DNA of 64,000 bases from Nemertoderma westbladi (Eukaryota; Xenacoelomorpha; Nemertodermatida; Nemertodermatidae): positions 1 through 64,000 of the forward strand of contig JAUCBJ010003949.1 of assembly GCA_032718475.1 (NCBI GenBank), read 5' to 3'. Position numbers and translations under genes: made by a program. Under the pieces are notes generated by a model that ran no database searches, was not told where the DNA came from, and saw only the letters and a list, made by a program, of their open reading frames with translations. The stretch's first letter is position 1; the number at the start of each line of letters is the position of its first letter. This document shows, in pieces, positions 33,110 through 46,669 of this stretch.

Positions 33110-36100
33110 TCGTTTATTCCTTCCCCCCCCCCCCCCCCCTTGTCTCCACCCGCCTCGTTTATTCTCGCCCCCTTGTCTCCACCCGCCTCGTTTATTCCCC
33201 CCCCCCCCCTTGTCTCCACCCGCCTCGTTTATTCCCGCCCCCTTGTCTCCACCCGCCTCGTTTATTCCCTCCCCCTTGTCTCCACCCGCCTCGTTTATTC
33301 TCGCCCCCTTGTCTCCCACCCGCCTCGTTTATCCCCGCCCCCTTGTCTCCCACCCGCCTCGTTTATTCCCGCCCCCTTGTCTCCACCCGCCTCGTTTATT
33401 CCCGCCCCCTTGTCTCCCACCCGCCTCGTTTATTCCCGCCCCCTTGTCTCCACCCGCCTCGTTTATTCCTTCCCCCTTGTCTCCACCCGCCTCGTTTATT
33501 CCCGCCCCCTTGTCTCCACCCGCCTCGTTTATTCCCGCCCCCTTGTCTCCACCCGCCTCGTTTATTCCCTCCCCCTTGTCTCCCACCTGCCTCGTTTATT
33601 CCCGCCCCCTTGTCTCCACCCGCCTCGTTTATTCCCGCCCCCTTGTCTCCCACCCGCCTCGTTTATTCCCGCCCCCTTGTCTCCCACCCGCCTCGTTTAT
33701 TCCCTCCCCCTTGTCTCCACCCGCCTCGTTTATTCCCGCCCCCTTGTCTCCACCCGCCTCGTTTATTCCCTCCCCCTTGTCTCCACCCGCCTCGTTTATT
33801 CCCGCCCCCTTGTCTCCCACCCGCCTCGTTTATTCCCGCCCCCTTGTCTCCCACCCGCCTCGTTTATTCCCGCCCCCTTGTCTCCACCCGCCTCGTTTAT
33901 TCCCTCCCCCTTGTCTCCACCCGCCTCGTTTATTCCCGCCCCCTTGTCTCCACCCGCCTCGTTTATTCCCGCCCCCTTGTCTCCACCCGCCTCGTTTATT
34001 CCCTCCCCCTTGTCTCCACCCGCCTCGTTTATTCCTTCCCCCTTGTCTCCACCCGCCTCGTTTATTCCCGCCCCCTTGTCTCCCACCCGCCTCCTTTATT
34101 CCCTCCCCCTTGTCTCCCACCCGCCTCGTTTATTCCCGCCCCCTTGTCTCCCACCCGCCTCGTTTATTCCCGCCCCCTTGTCTCCACCCGCCTCGTTTAT
34201 TCCCGCCCCCTTGTCTCCACCCGCCTCGTTTATTCCCGCCCCCTTGTCTCCCACCCGCCTCGTTTATTCCCGCCCCCTTGTCTCCACCCGCCTCGTTTAT
34301 TCCCTCCCCCTTGTCTCCCACCCGCCTCGTTTATTCCCGCCCCCTTGTCTCCCACCCGCCTCGTTTATTCCCGCCCCCTTGTCTCCACCCGCCTCGTTTA
34401 TTCCCTCCCCCTTGTCTCCACCCGCCTCGTTTATTCCCGCCCCCTTGTCTCCCACCCGCCTCGTTTATTCCCTCCCCCTTGTCTCCCACCCGCCTCGTTT
34501 ATTCCCGCCCCCTTGTCTCCCACCCGCCTCGTTTATTCCCGCCCCCTTGTCTCCACCCGCCTCGTTTATTCCCGCCCCCTTGTCTCCCACCCGCCTCGTT
34601 TATTCCCGCCCCCTTGTCTCCACCCGCCTCGTTTATTCCCTCCCCCTTGTCTCCACCCGCCTCGTTTATTCCCGCCCCCTTGTCTCCACCCGCCTCGTTT
34701 ATTCCCGCCCCCTTGTCTCCACCCGCCTCGTTTATTCCCGCCCCCTTGTCTCCACCCGCCTCGTTTATTCCCGCCCCCTTGTCTCCACCCGCCTCGTTTA
34801 TTCCCGCCCCCTTGTCTCCACCCGCCTCGTTTATTCCCGCCCCCTTGTCTCCACCCGCCTCGTTTATTCCCGCCCCCTTGTCTCCCACCCGCCTCGTTTA
34901 TTCCCGCCCCCTTGTCTCCACCCGCCTCGTTTATTCCCTCCCCTTGTCTCCACCCGCCTCGTTTATTCCCGCCCCCTTGTCTCCACCCGCCTCGTTTATT
35001 CCCGCCCCCTTGTCTCCACCCGCCTCGTTTATTCCCGCCCCCTTGTCTCCACCCGCCTCGTTTATTCCCGCCCCCTTGTCTCCACCCGCCTCGTTTATTC
35101 CCGCCCCCTTGTCTCCACCCGCCTCGTTTATTCCCTCCCCCTTGTCTCCACCCGCCTCGTTTATTCCCGCCCCCTTGTCTCCACCCGCCTCGTTTATTCC
35201 CGCCCCCTTGTCTCCACCCGCCTCGTTTATTCCCGCCCCCTTGTCTCCACCCGCCTCGTTTATTCCCGCCCCCTTGTCTCCACCCGCCTCGTTTATTCCC
35301 GCCCCCTTGTCTCCACCCGCCTCGTTTATTCCCTCCCCCTTGTCTCCACCCGCCTCGTTTATTCCCTCCCCCTTGTCTCCACCCGCCTCGTTTATTCCCT
35401 CCCCCTTGTCTCCACCCGCCTCGTTTATTCCCGCCCCCTTGTCTCCACCCGCCTCGTTTATTCCCTCCCCCTTGTCTCCACCCGCCTCGTTTATTCCCGC
35501 CCCCTTGTCTCCACCCGCCTCGTTTATTCCCTGCCCCCTTGTCTCCACCCGCCTCGTTTATTCCCTCCCCCTTGTCTCCACCCGCCTCGTTTATTCCCTC
35601 CCCCTTGTCTCCACCCGCCTCGTTTATTCCCGCCCCCTTGTCTCCACCCGCCTCGTTTATTCCCGCCCCCTTGTCTCCACCCGCCTCGTTTATTCCCGCC
35701 CCCTTGTCTCCACCCGCCTCGTTTATTCCCGCCCCCTTGTCTCCACCCGCCTCGTTTATTCCCGCCCCCTTGTCTCCACCCGCCTCGTTTATTCCCTCCC
35801 CCTTGTCTCCACCCGCCTCGTTTATTCCCGCCCCCTTGTCTCCACCCGCCTCGTTTATTCCCGCCCCCTTGTCTCCACCCGCCTCGTTTATTCCCGCCCC
35901 CTTGTCTCCCACCCGCCTCGTTTATTCCCGCCCCCTTGTCTCCACCCGCCTCGTTTATTCCCGCCCCCTTGTCTCCCACCCGCCTCGTTTATTCCCGCCC
36001 CCTTGTCTCCACCCGCCTCGTTTATTCCCTCCCCCTTGTCTCCCACCCGCCTCGTTTATTCCCGCCCCCTTGTCTCCACCCGCCTCGTTTATTCCCGCCC

Positions 36101-39100
36101 CCTTGTCTCCACCCGCCTCGTTTATTCCCTCCCCCTTGTCTCCACCCGCCTCGTTTATTCCCTCCCCCTTGTCTCCACCCGCCTCGTTTATTCCCGCCCC
36201 CTTGTCTCCACCCGCCTCGTTTATTCCCGCCCCCTTGTCTCCCACCCGCCTCGTTTATTCCCGCCCCCTTGTCTCCACCCGCCTCGTTTATTCCCGCCCC
36301 CTTGTCTCCACCCGCCTCGTTTATTCCCGCCCCCTTGTCTCCCACCCGCCTCGTTTATTCCCGCCCCCTTGTCTCCACCCGCCTCGTTTATTCCCGCCCC
36401 CTTGTCTCCACCCGCCTCGTTTATTCCCGCCCCCTTGTCTCCACCCGCCTCGTTTATTCCCGCCCCCTTGTCTCCACCCGCCTCGTTTATTCCCGCCCCC
36501 TTGTCTCCACCCGCCTCGTTTATTCCCTCCCCCTTGTCTCCACCCGCCTCGTTTATTCCCTCCCCCTTGTCTCCACCCGCCTCGTTTATTCCCGCCCCCT
36601 TGTCTCCACCCGCCTCGTTTATTCCCGCCCCCTTGTCTCCACCCGCCTCGTTTATTCCCGCCCCCTTGTCTCCACCCGCCTCGTTTATTCCCTCCCCCTT
36701 GTCTCCCACCCGCCTCGTTTATTCCCGCCCCCTTGTCTCCACCCGCCTCGTTTATTCCCGCCCCCTTGTCTCCACCCGCCTCGTTTATTCCCTCCCCCTT
36801 GTCTCCACCCGCCTCGTTTATTCCCGCCCCCTTGTCTCCACCCGCCTCGTTTATTCCCGCCCCCTTGTCTCCACCCGCCTCGTTTATTCCCTCCCCCTTG
36901 TCTCCACCCGCCTCGTTTATTCCCTCCCCCTTGTCTCCACCCGCCTCGTTTATTCCCGCCCCCTTGTCTCCTACCCGCCTCGTTTATTCCCGCCCCCTTG
37001 TCTCCACCCGCCTCGTTTATTCCCTCCCCCTTGTCTCCACCCGCCTCGTTTATTCCCGCCCCCTTGTCTCCACCCGCCTCGTTTATTCCCGCCCCCTTGT
37101 CTCCACCCGCCTCGTTTATTCCCTCCCCCTTGTCTCCCACCCGCCTCGTTTATTCCCGCCCCCTTGTCTCCCACCCGCCTCGTTTATTCCCGCCCCCTTG
37201 TCTCCACCCGCCTCGTTTATTCCCTCCCCCTTGTCTCCACCCGCCTCGTTTATTCCCTCCCCCTTGTCTCCACCCGCCTCGTTTATTCCCGCCCCCTTGT
37301 CTCCTACCCGCCTCGTTTATTCCCGCCCCCTTGTCTCCACCCGCCTCGTTTATTCCCGCCCCCTTGTCTCCACCCGCCTCGTTTATTCCCTCCCCCTTGT
37401 CTCCACCCGCCTCGTTTATTCCCGCCCCCTTGTCTCCACCCGCCTCGTTTATTCCCGCCCCCTTGTCTCCACCCGCCTCGTTTATTCCCTCCCCCTTGTC
37501 TCCACCCGCCTCGTTTATTCCCTCCCCCTTGTCTCCACCCGCCTCGTTTATTCCCTCCCCCTTGTCTCCACCCGCCTCGTTTATTCCCCCCCCTTGTCTC
37601 CACCCGCCTCGTTTATTCCCGCCCCCTTGTCTCCACCCGCCTCGTTTATTCCCTCCCCCTTGTCTCCACCCGCCTCGTTTATTCCCGCCCCCTTGTCTCC
37701 ACCCGCCTCGTTTATTCCCTCCCCCTTGTCTCCACCCGCCTCGTTTATTCCCTCCCCCTTGTCTCCACCCGCCTCGTTTATTCCCGCCCCCTTGTCTCCA
37801 CCCGCCTCGTTTATTCCCGCCCCCTTGTCTCCACCCGCCTCGTTTATTCCCTCCCCCTTGTCTCCACCCGCCTCGTTTATTCCCTCCCCCTTGTCTCCAC
37901 CCGCCTCGTTTATTCCCGCCCCCCTTGTCTCCACCCGCCTCGTTTATTCCCGCCCCCTTGTCTCCACCCGCCTCGTTTATTCCCGCCCCCTTGTCTCCAC
38001 CCGCCTCGTTTATTCCCTCCCCCTTGTCTCCACCCGCCTCGTTTATTCCCTCCCCCTTGTCTCCACCCGCCTCGTTTATTCCCGCCCCCTTGTCTCCACC
38101 CGCCTCGTTTATTCCCGCCCCCTTGTCTCCACCCGCCTCGTTTATTCCCGCCCCCTTGTCTCCACCCGCCTCGTTTATTCCCGCCCCCTTGTCTCCTACC
38201 CGCCTCGTTTATTCCCGCCCCCCTTGTCTCCACCCGCCTCGTTTATTCCCGCCCCCTTGTCTCCACCCCCCTCGTTTATTCCCTCCCCCTTGTCTCCACC
38301 CGCCTCGTTTATTCCCGCCCCCTTGTCTCCACCCGCCTCGTTTATTCCCTCCCCCTTGTCTCCACCCGCCTCGTTTATTCCCGCCCCCTTGTCTACACCC
38401 GCCTCGTTTATTCCCTCCCCCTTGTCTCCACCCGCCTCGTTTATTCTCGCTCCCTTGTCTCCACCCGCCTCGTTTATTCCCGCCCCCTTGTCTCCCACCC
38501 GCCTCGTATATTCCCGCCCAATTGTCTCCACCTGCCTCGTTTATTCCCGCCCCCTTGTCTCCTACCCGCCTCGTTTATTCCCTCCCCCTTGTCTCCACCC
38601 GCCTCGTTTATTCCCTCCCCCTTGTCTCCACCCGCCTCGTTTATTCCCGCCCCCTTGTCTCCCACCCGCCTCGTTTATTCCCGCCCCCTTGTCTCCACCC
38701 GCCTCGTTTATTCCCGCCCCCTTGTCTCCACCCGCCTCCTTTATTCCCGCCCCCTTGTCTCCACCCGCCTCGTTTATTCCCGCCCCCTTGTCTCCACCCG
38801 CCTCCTTTATTCCCGCCCCCTTGTCTCCACCCGCCTCGTTTATTCCCTCCCCCTTGTCTCCCACCCGCCTCGTTTATTCCCGCCCCCTTGTCTCCACCCG
38901 CCTCCTTTATTCCCTCCCCCTTGTCTCCACCCGCCTCGTTTATTCCCTCCCCCTTGTCTCCACCCGCCTCGTTTATTCCCGCCCCCTTGTCTCCACCCGC
39001 CTCCTTTATTCCCGCCCCCTTGTCTCCACCCGCCTCCTTTATTCCCTCCCCCTTGTCTCCACCCGCCTCGTTTATTCTCTCCCCCTTGTCTCCCACCCAC

Positions 39101-42100
39101 CTCGTTTATTCCCTCCCCCTTGTCTCCACCCGCCTCGTTTATTCCCGCCCCCTTGTCTCCTACCCGCCTCGTTTATTCCCTCCCCCTTGTCTCCACCCGC
39201 CTCCTTTATTCCCGCCCCCTTGTCTCCACCCGCCTCCTTTATTCCCTCCCCCTTGTCTCCACCCGCCTCGTTTATTCCCTCCCCCTTGTCTCCCACCCGC
39301 CTCGTTTATTCCCGCCCCCTTGTCTCCACCCGCCTCGTTTATTCCCGCCCCCTTGTCTCCACCCGCCTCCTTTATTCCCGCCCCCTTGTCTCCACCCGCC
39401 TCCTTTATTCCCTCCCCCTTGTCTCCACCCGCCTCGTTTATTCCCTCCCCCTTGTCTCCCACCCGCCTCGTTTATTCCCGCCCCCTTGTCTCCACCCGCC
39501 TCGTTTATTCCCGCCCCCTTGTCTCCACCCGCCTCGTTTATTCCCGCCCCCTTGTCTCCACCCGCCTCGTTTATTCCCGCCCCCTTGTCTCCACCCGCCT
39601 CGTTTATTCCCTCCCCCTTGTCTCCACCCGCCTCGTTTATTCCCGCCCCCTTGTCTCCACCCGCCTCGTTTATTCCCGCCCCCTTGTCTCCACCCGCCTC
39701 GTTTATTCCCTCCCCCTTGTCTCCACCCGCCTCGTTTATTCCCGCCCCCTTGTCTCCACCCGCCTCGTTTATTCCCGCCCCCTTGTCTCCACCCGCCTCG
39801 TTTATTCCCTCCCCCTTGTCTCCACCCGCCTCGTTTATTCCCGCCCCCTTGTCTCCACCCGCCTCGTTTATTCCCTCCCCCTTGTCTCCACCCGCCTCGT
39901 TTATTCCCTCCCCCTTGTCTCCACCCGCCTCGTTTATTCCCTCCCCCTTGTCTCCCACCCGCCTCGTTTATTCCCGCCCCCTTGTCTCCCACCCGCCTCG
40001 TTTATTCCCGCCCCCTTGTCTCCACCCGCCTCGTTTATTCCCGCCCCCTTGTCTCCCACCCGCCTCGTTTATTCCCTCCCCCTTGTCTCCCACCCGCCTC
40101 GTTTATTCCCTCCCCCTTGTCTCCACCCGCCTCGTTTATTCCCTCCCCCTTGTCTCCACCCGCCTCGTTTATTCCCGCCCCCTTGTCTCCCACCCGCCTC
40201 GTTTATTCCCGCCCCCTTGTCTCCCACCCGCCTCGTTTATTCCCGCCCCCTTGTCTCCACCCGCCTCGTTTATTCCCTCCCCCTTGTCTCCACCCGCCTC
40301 GTTTATTCCCTCCCCCTTGTCTCCACCCGCCTCGTTTATTCCCGCCCCCTTGTCTCCACCCGCCTCGTTTATTCCCGCCCCCTTGTCTCCACCCGCCTCG
40401 TTTATTCCCGCCCCCTTGTCTCCACCCGCCTCGTTTATTCCCTCCCCCTTGTCTCCACCCGCCTCGTTTATTCCCGCCCCCTTGTCTCCACCCGCCTCGT
40501 TTATTCCCGCCCCCTTGTCTCCACCCGCCTCCTTTATTCCCTCCCCCTTGTCTCCACCCGCCTCGTTTATTCCCTCCCCCTTGTCTCCACCCGCCTCGTT
40601 TATTCCCGCCCCCTTGTCTCCACCCGCCTCGTTTATTCCCGCCCCCTTGTCTCCACCCGCCTCCTTTATTCCCGCCCCCTTGTCTCCACCCGCCTCCTTT
40701 ATTCCCTCCCCCTTGTCTCCACCCGCCTCGTTTATTCCCGCCCCCTTGTCTCCACCCGCCTCGTTTATTCCCGCCCCCTTGTCTCCCACCCGCCTCGTTT
40801 ATTCCCGCCCCCTTGTCTCCACCCGCCTCGTTTATTCCCGCCCCCTTGTCTCCCACCCGCCTCGTTTATTCCCGCCCCCTTGTCTCCACCCGCCTCGTTT
40901 ATTCCCGCCCCCTTGTCTCCACCCGCCTCGTTTATTCCCGCCCCCTTGTCTCCACCCGCCTCGTTTATTCCCTCCCCCTTGTCTCCACCCGCCTCGTTTA
41001 TTCCCTCCCCCTTGTCTCCACCCGCCTCGTTTATTCCCGCCCCCTTGTCTCCACCCGCCTCGTTTATTCCCGCCCCCTTGTCTCCACCCGCCTCGTTTAT
41101 TCCCGCCCCCTTGTCTCCACCCGCCTCGTTTATTCCCTCCCCCTTGTCTCCACCCGCCTCGTTTATTCCCTCCCCCTTGTCTCCACCCGCCTCGTTTATT
41201 CCCGCCCCCTTGTCTCCACCCGCCTCCTTTATTCCCTCCCCCTTGTCTCCACCCGCCTCGTTTATTCCCGCCCCCTTGTCTCCACCCGCCTCGTTTATTC
41301 CCGCCCCCTTGTCTCCACCCGCCTCGTTTATTCCCGCCCCCTTGTCTCCCACCCGCCTCGTTTATTCCCGCCCCCTTGTCTCCCACCCGCCTCGTTTATT
41401 CCCGCCCCCTTGTCTCCACCCGCCTCGTTTATTCCCTCCCCCTTGTCTCCCACCCGCCTCGTTTATTCCCGCCCCCTTGTCTCCACCCGCCTCGTTTATT
41501 CCCGCCCCCTTGTCTCCACCCGCCTCGTTTATTCCCTCCCCCTTGTCTCCCACCCGCCTCGTTTATTCCCTCCCCCTTGTCTCCACCCGCCTCGTTTATT
41601 CCCGCCCCCTTGTCTCCACCCGCCTCGTTTATTCCCTCCCCCTTGTCTCCACCCGCCTCGTTTATTCCCGCCCCCTTGTCTCCACCCGCCTCGTTTATTC
41701 CCGCCCCCTTGTCTCCACCCGCCTCGTTTATTCCCGCCCCCTTGTCTCCACCCGCCTCGTTTATTCCCGCCCCCTTGTCTCCACCCGCCTCGTTTATTCC
41801 CGCCCCCTTGTCTCCACCCGCCTCGTTTATTCCCGCCCCCTTGTCTCCACCCGCCTCGTTTATTCCCGCCCCCTTGTCTCCACCCGCCTCGTTTATTCCC
41901 GCCCCCTTGTCTCCACCCGCCTCGTTTATTCCCGCCCCCTTGTCTCCCACCCGCCTCGTTTATTCCCGCCCCCTTGTCTCCACCCGCCTCGTTTATTCCC
42001 GCCCCCTTGTCTCCACCCGCCTCGTTTATTCCCGCCCCCTTGTCTCCCACCCGCCTCGTTTATTCCCGCCCCCTTGTCTCCACCCGCCTCGTTTATTCCC

Positions 42101-44266
42101 GCCCCCTTGTCTCCACCCGCCTCGTTTATTCCCGCCCCCTTGTCTCCACCCGCCTCGTTTATTCCCTCCCCCTTGTCTCCACCCGCCTCGTTTATTCCCT
42201 CCCCCTTGTCTCCACCCGCCTCGTTTATTCCCTCCCCCTTGTCTCCACCCGCCTCGTTTATTCCCGCCCCCTTGTCTCCACCCGCCTCGTTTATTCCCGC
42301 CCCCTTGTCTCCCACCCGCCTCCTTTATTCCCTCCCCCTTGTCTCCACCCGCCTCGTTTATTCCCGCCCCCTTGTCTCCACCCGCCTCGTTTATTCCCGC
42401 CCCCTTGTCTCCACCCGCCTCGTTTATTCCCGCCCCCTTGTCTCCACCCGCCTCGTTTATTCCCGCCCCCTTGTCTCCACCCGCCTCGTTTATTCCCGCC
42501 CCCTTGTCTCCACCCGCCTCGTTTATTCCCGCCCCCTTGTCTCCACCCGCCTCGTTTATTCCCGCCCCCTTGTCTCCACCCGCCTCGTTTATTCCCGCCC
42601 CCTTGTCTCCACCCGCCTCGTTTATTCCCGCCCCCTTGTCTCCCACCCGCCTCGTTTATTCCCGCCCCCTTGTCTCCACCCGCCTCGTTTATTCCCGCCC
42701 CCTTGTCTCCACCCGCCTCGTTTATTCTCCGCCCCCTTGTCTCCCACCCGCCTCCTTTATTCCCTCCCCCTTGTCTCCACCCGCCTCGTTTATTCCCTGC
42801 CCCCTTGTCTCCACCCGCCTCGTTTATTCCCGCCCCCTTGTCTCCACCCGCCTCGTTTATTCCCGCCCCCTTGTCTCCACCCGCCTCGTTTATTCCCGCC
42901 CCCTTGTCTCCACCCGCCTCGTTTATTCCCGCCCCCTTGTCTCCACCCGCCTCGTTTATTCCCGCCCCCTTGTCTCCACCCGCCTCGTTTATTCCCGCCC
43001 CCTTGTCTCCACCCGCCTCGTTTATTCTCCCCCCCTTGTCTCCACCCGCCTCGTTTATTCCCTCCCCCTTGTCTCCACCCGCCTCGTTTACCCCCCCTCT
43101 CCCCCCCCGCCTCCCCCTTGTCTCCCACCCGCCTCGTTTATTCCCGCCCCCTTGTCTCCCACCCGCCTCGTTTATTCCCGCCCCCTTGTCTCCACCCGCC
43201 TCGTTTATTCCCTCCCCCTTGTCTCCACCCGCCTCGTTTATTCCCTCCCCCTTGTCTCCACCCGCCTCCTTTATTCCCTCCCCCTTGTCTCCACCCGCCT
43301 CGTTTATTCCCTCCCCCTTGTCTCCCACCCGCCTCGTTTATTCCCGCCCCCTTGTCTCCCACCCGCCTCGTTTATTCCCACCCCCTTGTCTCCACCCGCC
43401 TCGTTTATTCCCGCCCCCTTGTCTCCACCCGCCTCGTTTATTCCCACCCCCTTGTCTCCACCCGCCTCGTTTATTCCCGCCCCCTTGTCTCCACCCGCCT
43501 CGTTTATTCCCGCCCCCTTGTCTCCACCCGCCTCGTTTATTCCCGCCCCCTTGTCTCCACCCGCCTCGTTTATTCCCGCCCCCTTGTCTCCACCCGCCTC
43601 GTTTATTCCCGCCCCCTTGTCTCCACCCGCCTCGTTTATTCCCGCCCCCTTGTCTCCCACCCGCCTCGTTTATTCTCGCCCCCTTGTCTCCACCCGCCTC
43701 GTTTATTCCCTCCCCCTTGTCTCCACCCGCCTCGTTTATTCCCTCGTTTATTCCCGCCCCCTTGTCTCCCACCCGCCTCGTTTATTCCCGCCCCCTTGTC
43801 TCCACCCGCCTCGTTTATTCCCGCCCCCTTGTCTCCACCCGCCTCGTTTATTCCCGCCCCCTTGTCTCCACCCGCCTCGTTTATTCCCGCCCCCTTGTCT
43901 CCACCCGCCTCGTTTATTCCCTCCCCCTTGTCTCCACCCGCCTCGTTTATTCCCGCCCCCTTGTCTCCACCCGCCTCGTTTATTCCCTCCCCCTTGTCTC
44001 CCACCCGCCTCGTTTATTCCCGCCCCCTTGTCTCCACCCGCCTCGTTTATTCCCGCCCCCTTGTCTCCACCCGCCTCGTTTATTCCCTCCCCCTTGTCTC
44101 CACCCGCCTCGTTTATTCCCTCCCCCTTGTCTCCACCCGCCTCGTTTATTCCCGCCCCCTTGTCTCCACCCGCCTCGTTTATTCCCTCCCCCTTGTCTCC
44201 ACCCGCCTCGTTTATTCCCGCCCCCTTGTCTCCACCCGCCTCGTTTATTCCCGCCCCCTTGTCTAT
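33110..44266. repeat. 11-kb C-rich satellite/minisatellite, 33/34-bp unit, ~330 copies
   Basis: Unit on this strand: CCCGCCCCCTTGTCTCC then ACCCGCCTCGTTTATT (33 bp); an extra C in TCTCCCACCC makes 34 bp. A G/T variant site (CCCGCC versus CCCTCC) alternates along the array. The variant CCTCCTTTATT clusters mainly at 38.7-39.4 and 40.5-40.7 kb, and TCTCCTACCC is confined to about 36.97-39.16 kb. Irregular joints occur near 37584, 43090 and 43740. The left edge grades out of a unique CGTTTATTCC followed by a C run; the right edge is abrupt at CTTGTCT|ATTCGG. The unit has no stop codon in any plus frame and in two minus frames, so giant open frames run through it. These are not genes. The minus strand has four G runs per repeat junction. 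Confidence 0.97.
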
Positions 44267-45204
44267 TCGGGACCCTATAACTAAAACGAATCTAAGGGAT
44301 TATTTTTTAGTTCAGTTTCCTATTTATAACACAATACCTATTTTTGGTGTCGCATTACTTTATATAATTTTAATACGTAACTATTGGAAATGTCTTTTAT
44401 GGTTTTAAATTTGTACTATACATAGACCGTCCGGTGTTGTATAATGATATTTTAATTGAATTTATCATAAATATTATGTTTGTCATTAAACTAGACATGA
44501 AGTAGATAATATTATTTTTATTGTTTTTTTCTGATTGAATACCATTTGGTTTCCTTCTCTTCGGAATATTGTCATTCAGCAGAATAACGCACGTTTTCTT
44601 AAAAGAATGCTGATCCTGATGTTTAATTAATTGATTTTTAATTAATTGCATCTTTAGTGAATTCAAATAGAACCACGAGTCGAATGTGGCTTTCAGAAAA
44701 CTGTAATATCTAGTTATCACATTGGAATAAATTTGCGCTCTTTTTGAGAAATGTATTGATCTATTTGTATGTGGTCACGCCCACGCCCACGCCCACGCCC
44801 ACGCCCACGCACTAATAAACCAGCAAAATTATCTGACTCTGTGTCACTGTTAGTTGTTGGCTCCCCAGTACCGAAACGAATTCTAATAACTCGGCCATGT
44901 CTTGATAAACTCATTCAGGATATTGAACAAATATTGTGAATCTAATTTTATTTGTTTAAAGATGAATGGGTTGTATAAATTATTGGATACATTTTAAACA
45001 TCTTTGAAGCATATAGAGTAAAAAATTCACTCCAAGTTCTGCAGTTATTTTACAGGTCAACTGCCTATCTACCTACTTGTAGTTTTCATAATGTAGTTTA
45101 TAAAGGAAAAAAGTTTATAAGTAAACGATAGGAAACTTAAATATTTACTTTTGTTATGTTAGGTTAGGACTATACAACTTGTTATTTACGTATTAATTGT
45201 TGAC
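44267..45204. other. No gene seen; contains (CACGCC)n
   Basis: Hexanucleotide CACGCC is repeated about six times at 44776-44811. Otherwise AT-rich unique DNA. Confidence 0.6.
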
Positions 45205-45602
45205 GGTGTAAAAGGCTGAGATAACTCACTCTTGAATTGACTCCCCAGCCATCTCAGACTAGGCTGAGAACACTCCCCACCCCAGTCGTCTCAGCCTAGG
45301 TTGATAACACTCCCTAGTTATCTTAGCCTCGGCTGAGAACACTCCCCTTAGGCTGAGATGACTCCCCTAATTGAGTTATAATTCATATCCGTACCTGTGT
45401 TATTTTCGTATATTGAAAAAATAAAACTGTAACCTATATTATTGAGATATCTTTTATTGTTTTGGTTAGAAAAGCCCGCCACTGTAACCTGCTCCTTTCC
45501 GTTAATTAAGAAATCTAGTGAGAAAACTGGGGAGTGTTCCCAGCCTAGACTGAGATGACTGGGGGGTCATATTTGGCGGGGAGTTATCTCAGCCTGTTAC
45601 AA
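45205..45602. repeat. Foldback element, ~75-bp inverted termini
   Basis: AAGGCTGAGATAACTC ... GACTCCCCAG ... CATCTCAGACTAGGCTGAG ... AACACTCCCCA on the left is mirrored by TGGGGAGTGTTCCCAGCCTA ... CTGAGATGACTGGGG ... GAGTTATCTCAGCCTGTTAC on the right. Extra copies of the CTGAGA/ACACTCCC module lie inside the left half. The centre (about 45415-45510) is a copy of the dispersed repeat seen at 21595. Confidence 0.85.
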
Positions 45603-46669
45603 CGGCGTTGTTTGTCAGATAACTCGATAAACAAATATGCCGTCGTCTTTCCGCGGGTAAGTTTTGAAGGGCTTCAAAATGCACTTTTTCAATGGCTAAA
45701 AATGCTAATTTATACCAAAGTTCACCTGATCATCAGTAGTCCCGACATTACCATGTCTGATTAAACAACCTGATTAGGTTCCTACTATTTAACCCGTGGC
45801 TGCGACATTTTAATCGAATTAATAAAAATAGAAGCAAGTCGTCACTTAGAAAACGGACCCCAAAGAACTCTCTCGGACAAAATTTACAAAAATAAGCAAT
45901 ATTAAATATTGTTGATAGAATTCCCCAAATATTATAGGCATCAATGTAGATCTACTTAATATTAACGAACTGCACTTTAACAATTAATTAACAAATTAAT
46001 TAATTAATTAATTTTAATACTCGCCCCTTTCATTGCAAACCTAGTATCCGGTTCATAAATTCGCACAAAGACTTGTCATTACCTAGTAAATCTGTTGATT
46101 AAATTAACCAAGCAATTAAAAAAATATAAAATTGCTAACCGTAATTGAACAATTGCGTCAAATGGGCATTGTCGGGTTTTGCCATGCACGTTTTTGGAAA
46201 TAGTGCGTTTTGTTATTTGTATTCCTTATGTATTTTCATAACCAGATCAGATAATTATCGTCGTTAGGTTGCGACAATTTGCAATTTAAATATATTTAAA
46301 GTATTTACAAATTATTAATAAAACTGAACCTGAAACTATATTGTAGCTAATGTTGTGTCTTTGGGAAAAAGCTTCTTAGCTATAATCTTATAACTCCTAG
46401 CTATAGAAAAACACTTTCCCAATGTTTTAAAGCTTTTATAAAATTCGTTCTAAAATGAAATATATTTGTTGGAGAACATATATTTTTATGCTAAATAATT
46501 GCTATCATGTTCTCCAAAAAGATACCAAAAACCTGGTATAATATATATTTTGAGGGGTGTGTACTTAAAACGCACAAGTAGGCCTACCCTACCCCGCCAT
46601 TCTACACTTACACATTTCGCATTTGAAGCCAACTCATATGTACATAATTATCAGTTTGAAAATAAGAAA
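45603..46669. other. No supported gene; small hairpin and (TTAA)n runs
   Basis: A TTAATTAA-type run lies at about 45986-46012. TTGGAGAACAT at 46468 pairs with ATGTTCTCCAA ending at 46517. A likely 3' flank of the minus-strand gene to the right. Confidence 0.4.

Noticed and set aside
33002-44004. Many minus-strand Gly/Lys/Asn-rich repeat frames
   Set aside because: Reverse complement of the same satellite; two minus frames lack stops by composition.
33110-44266. CRISPR array
   Set aside because: Units are contiguous tandem repeats without unique spacers, in an animal genome.
32997-44408. Giant open frames (about 3,650-3,800 codons) in all three plus frames
   Set aside because: They exist only because the 33/34-bp satellite unit has no stop codon; 34-bp units shift the frame constantly, and the peptide is an 11-residue repeat in three rotations with no unique domain.
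44776-44811. Telomere-like hexamer array
   Set aside because: The (CACGCC)n unit is not a known telomere repeat and is only ~36 bp long.
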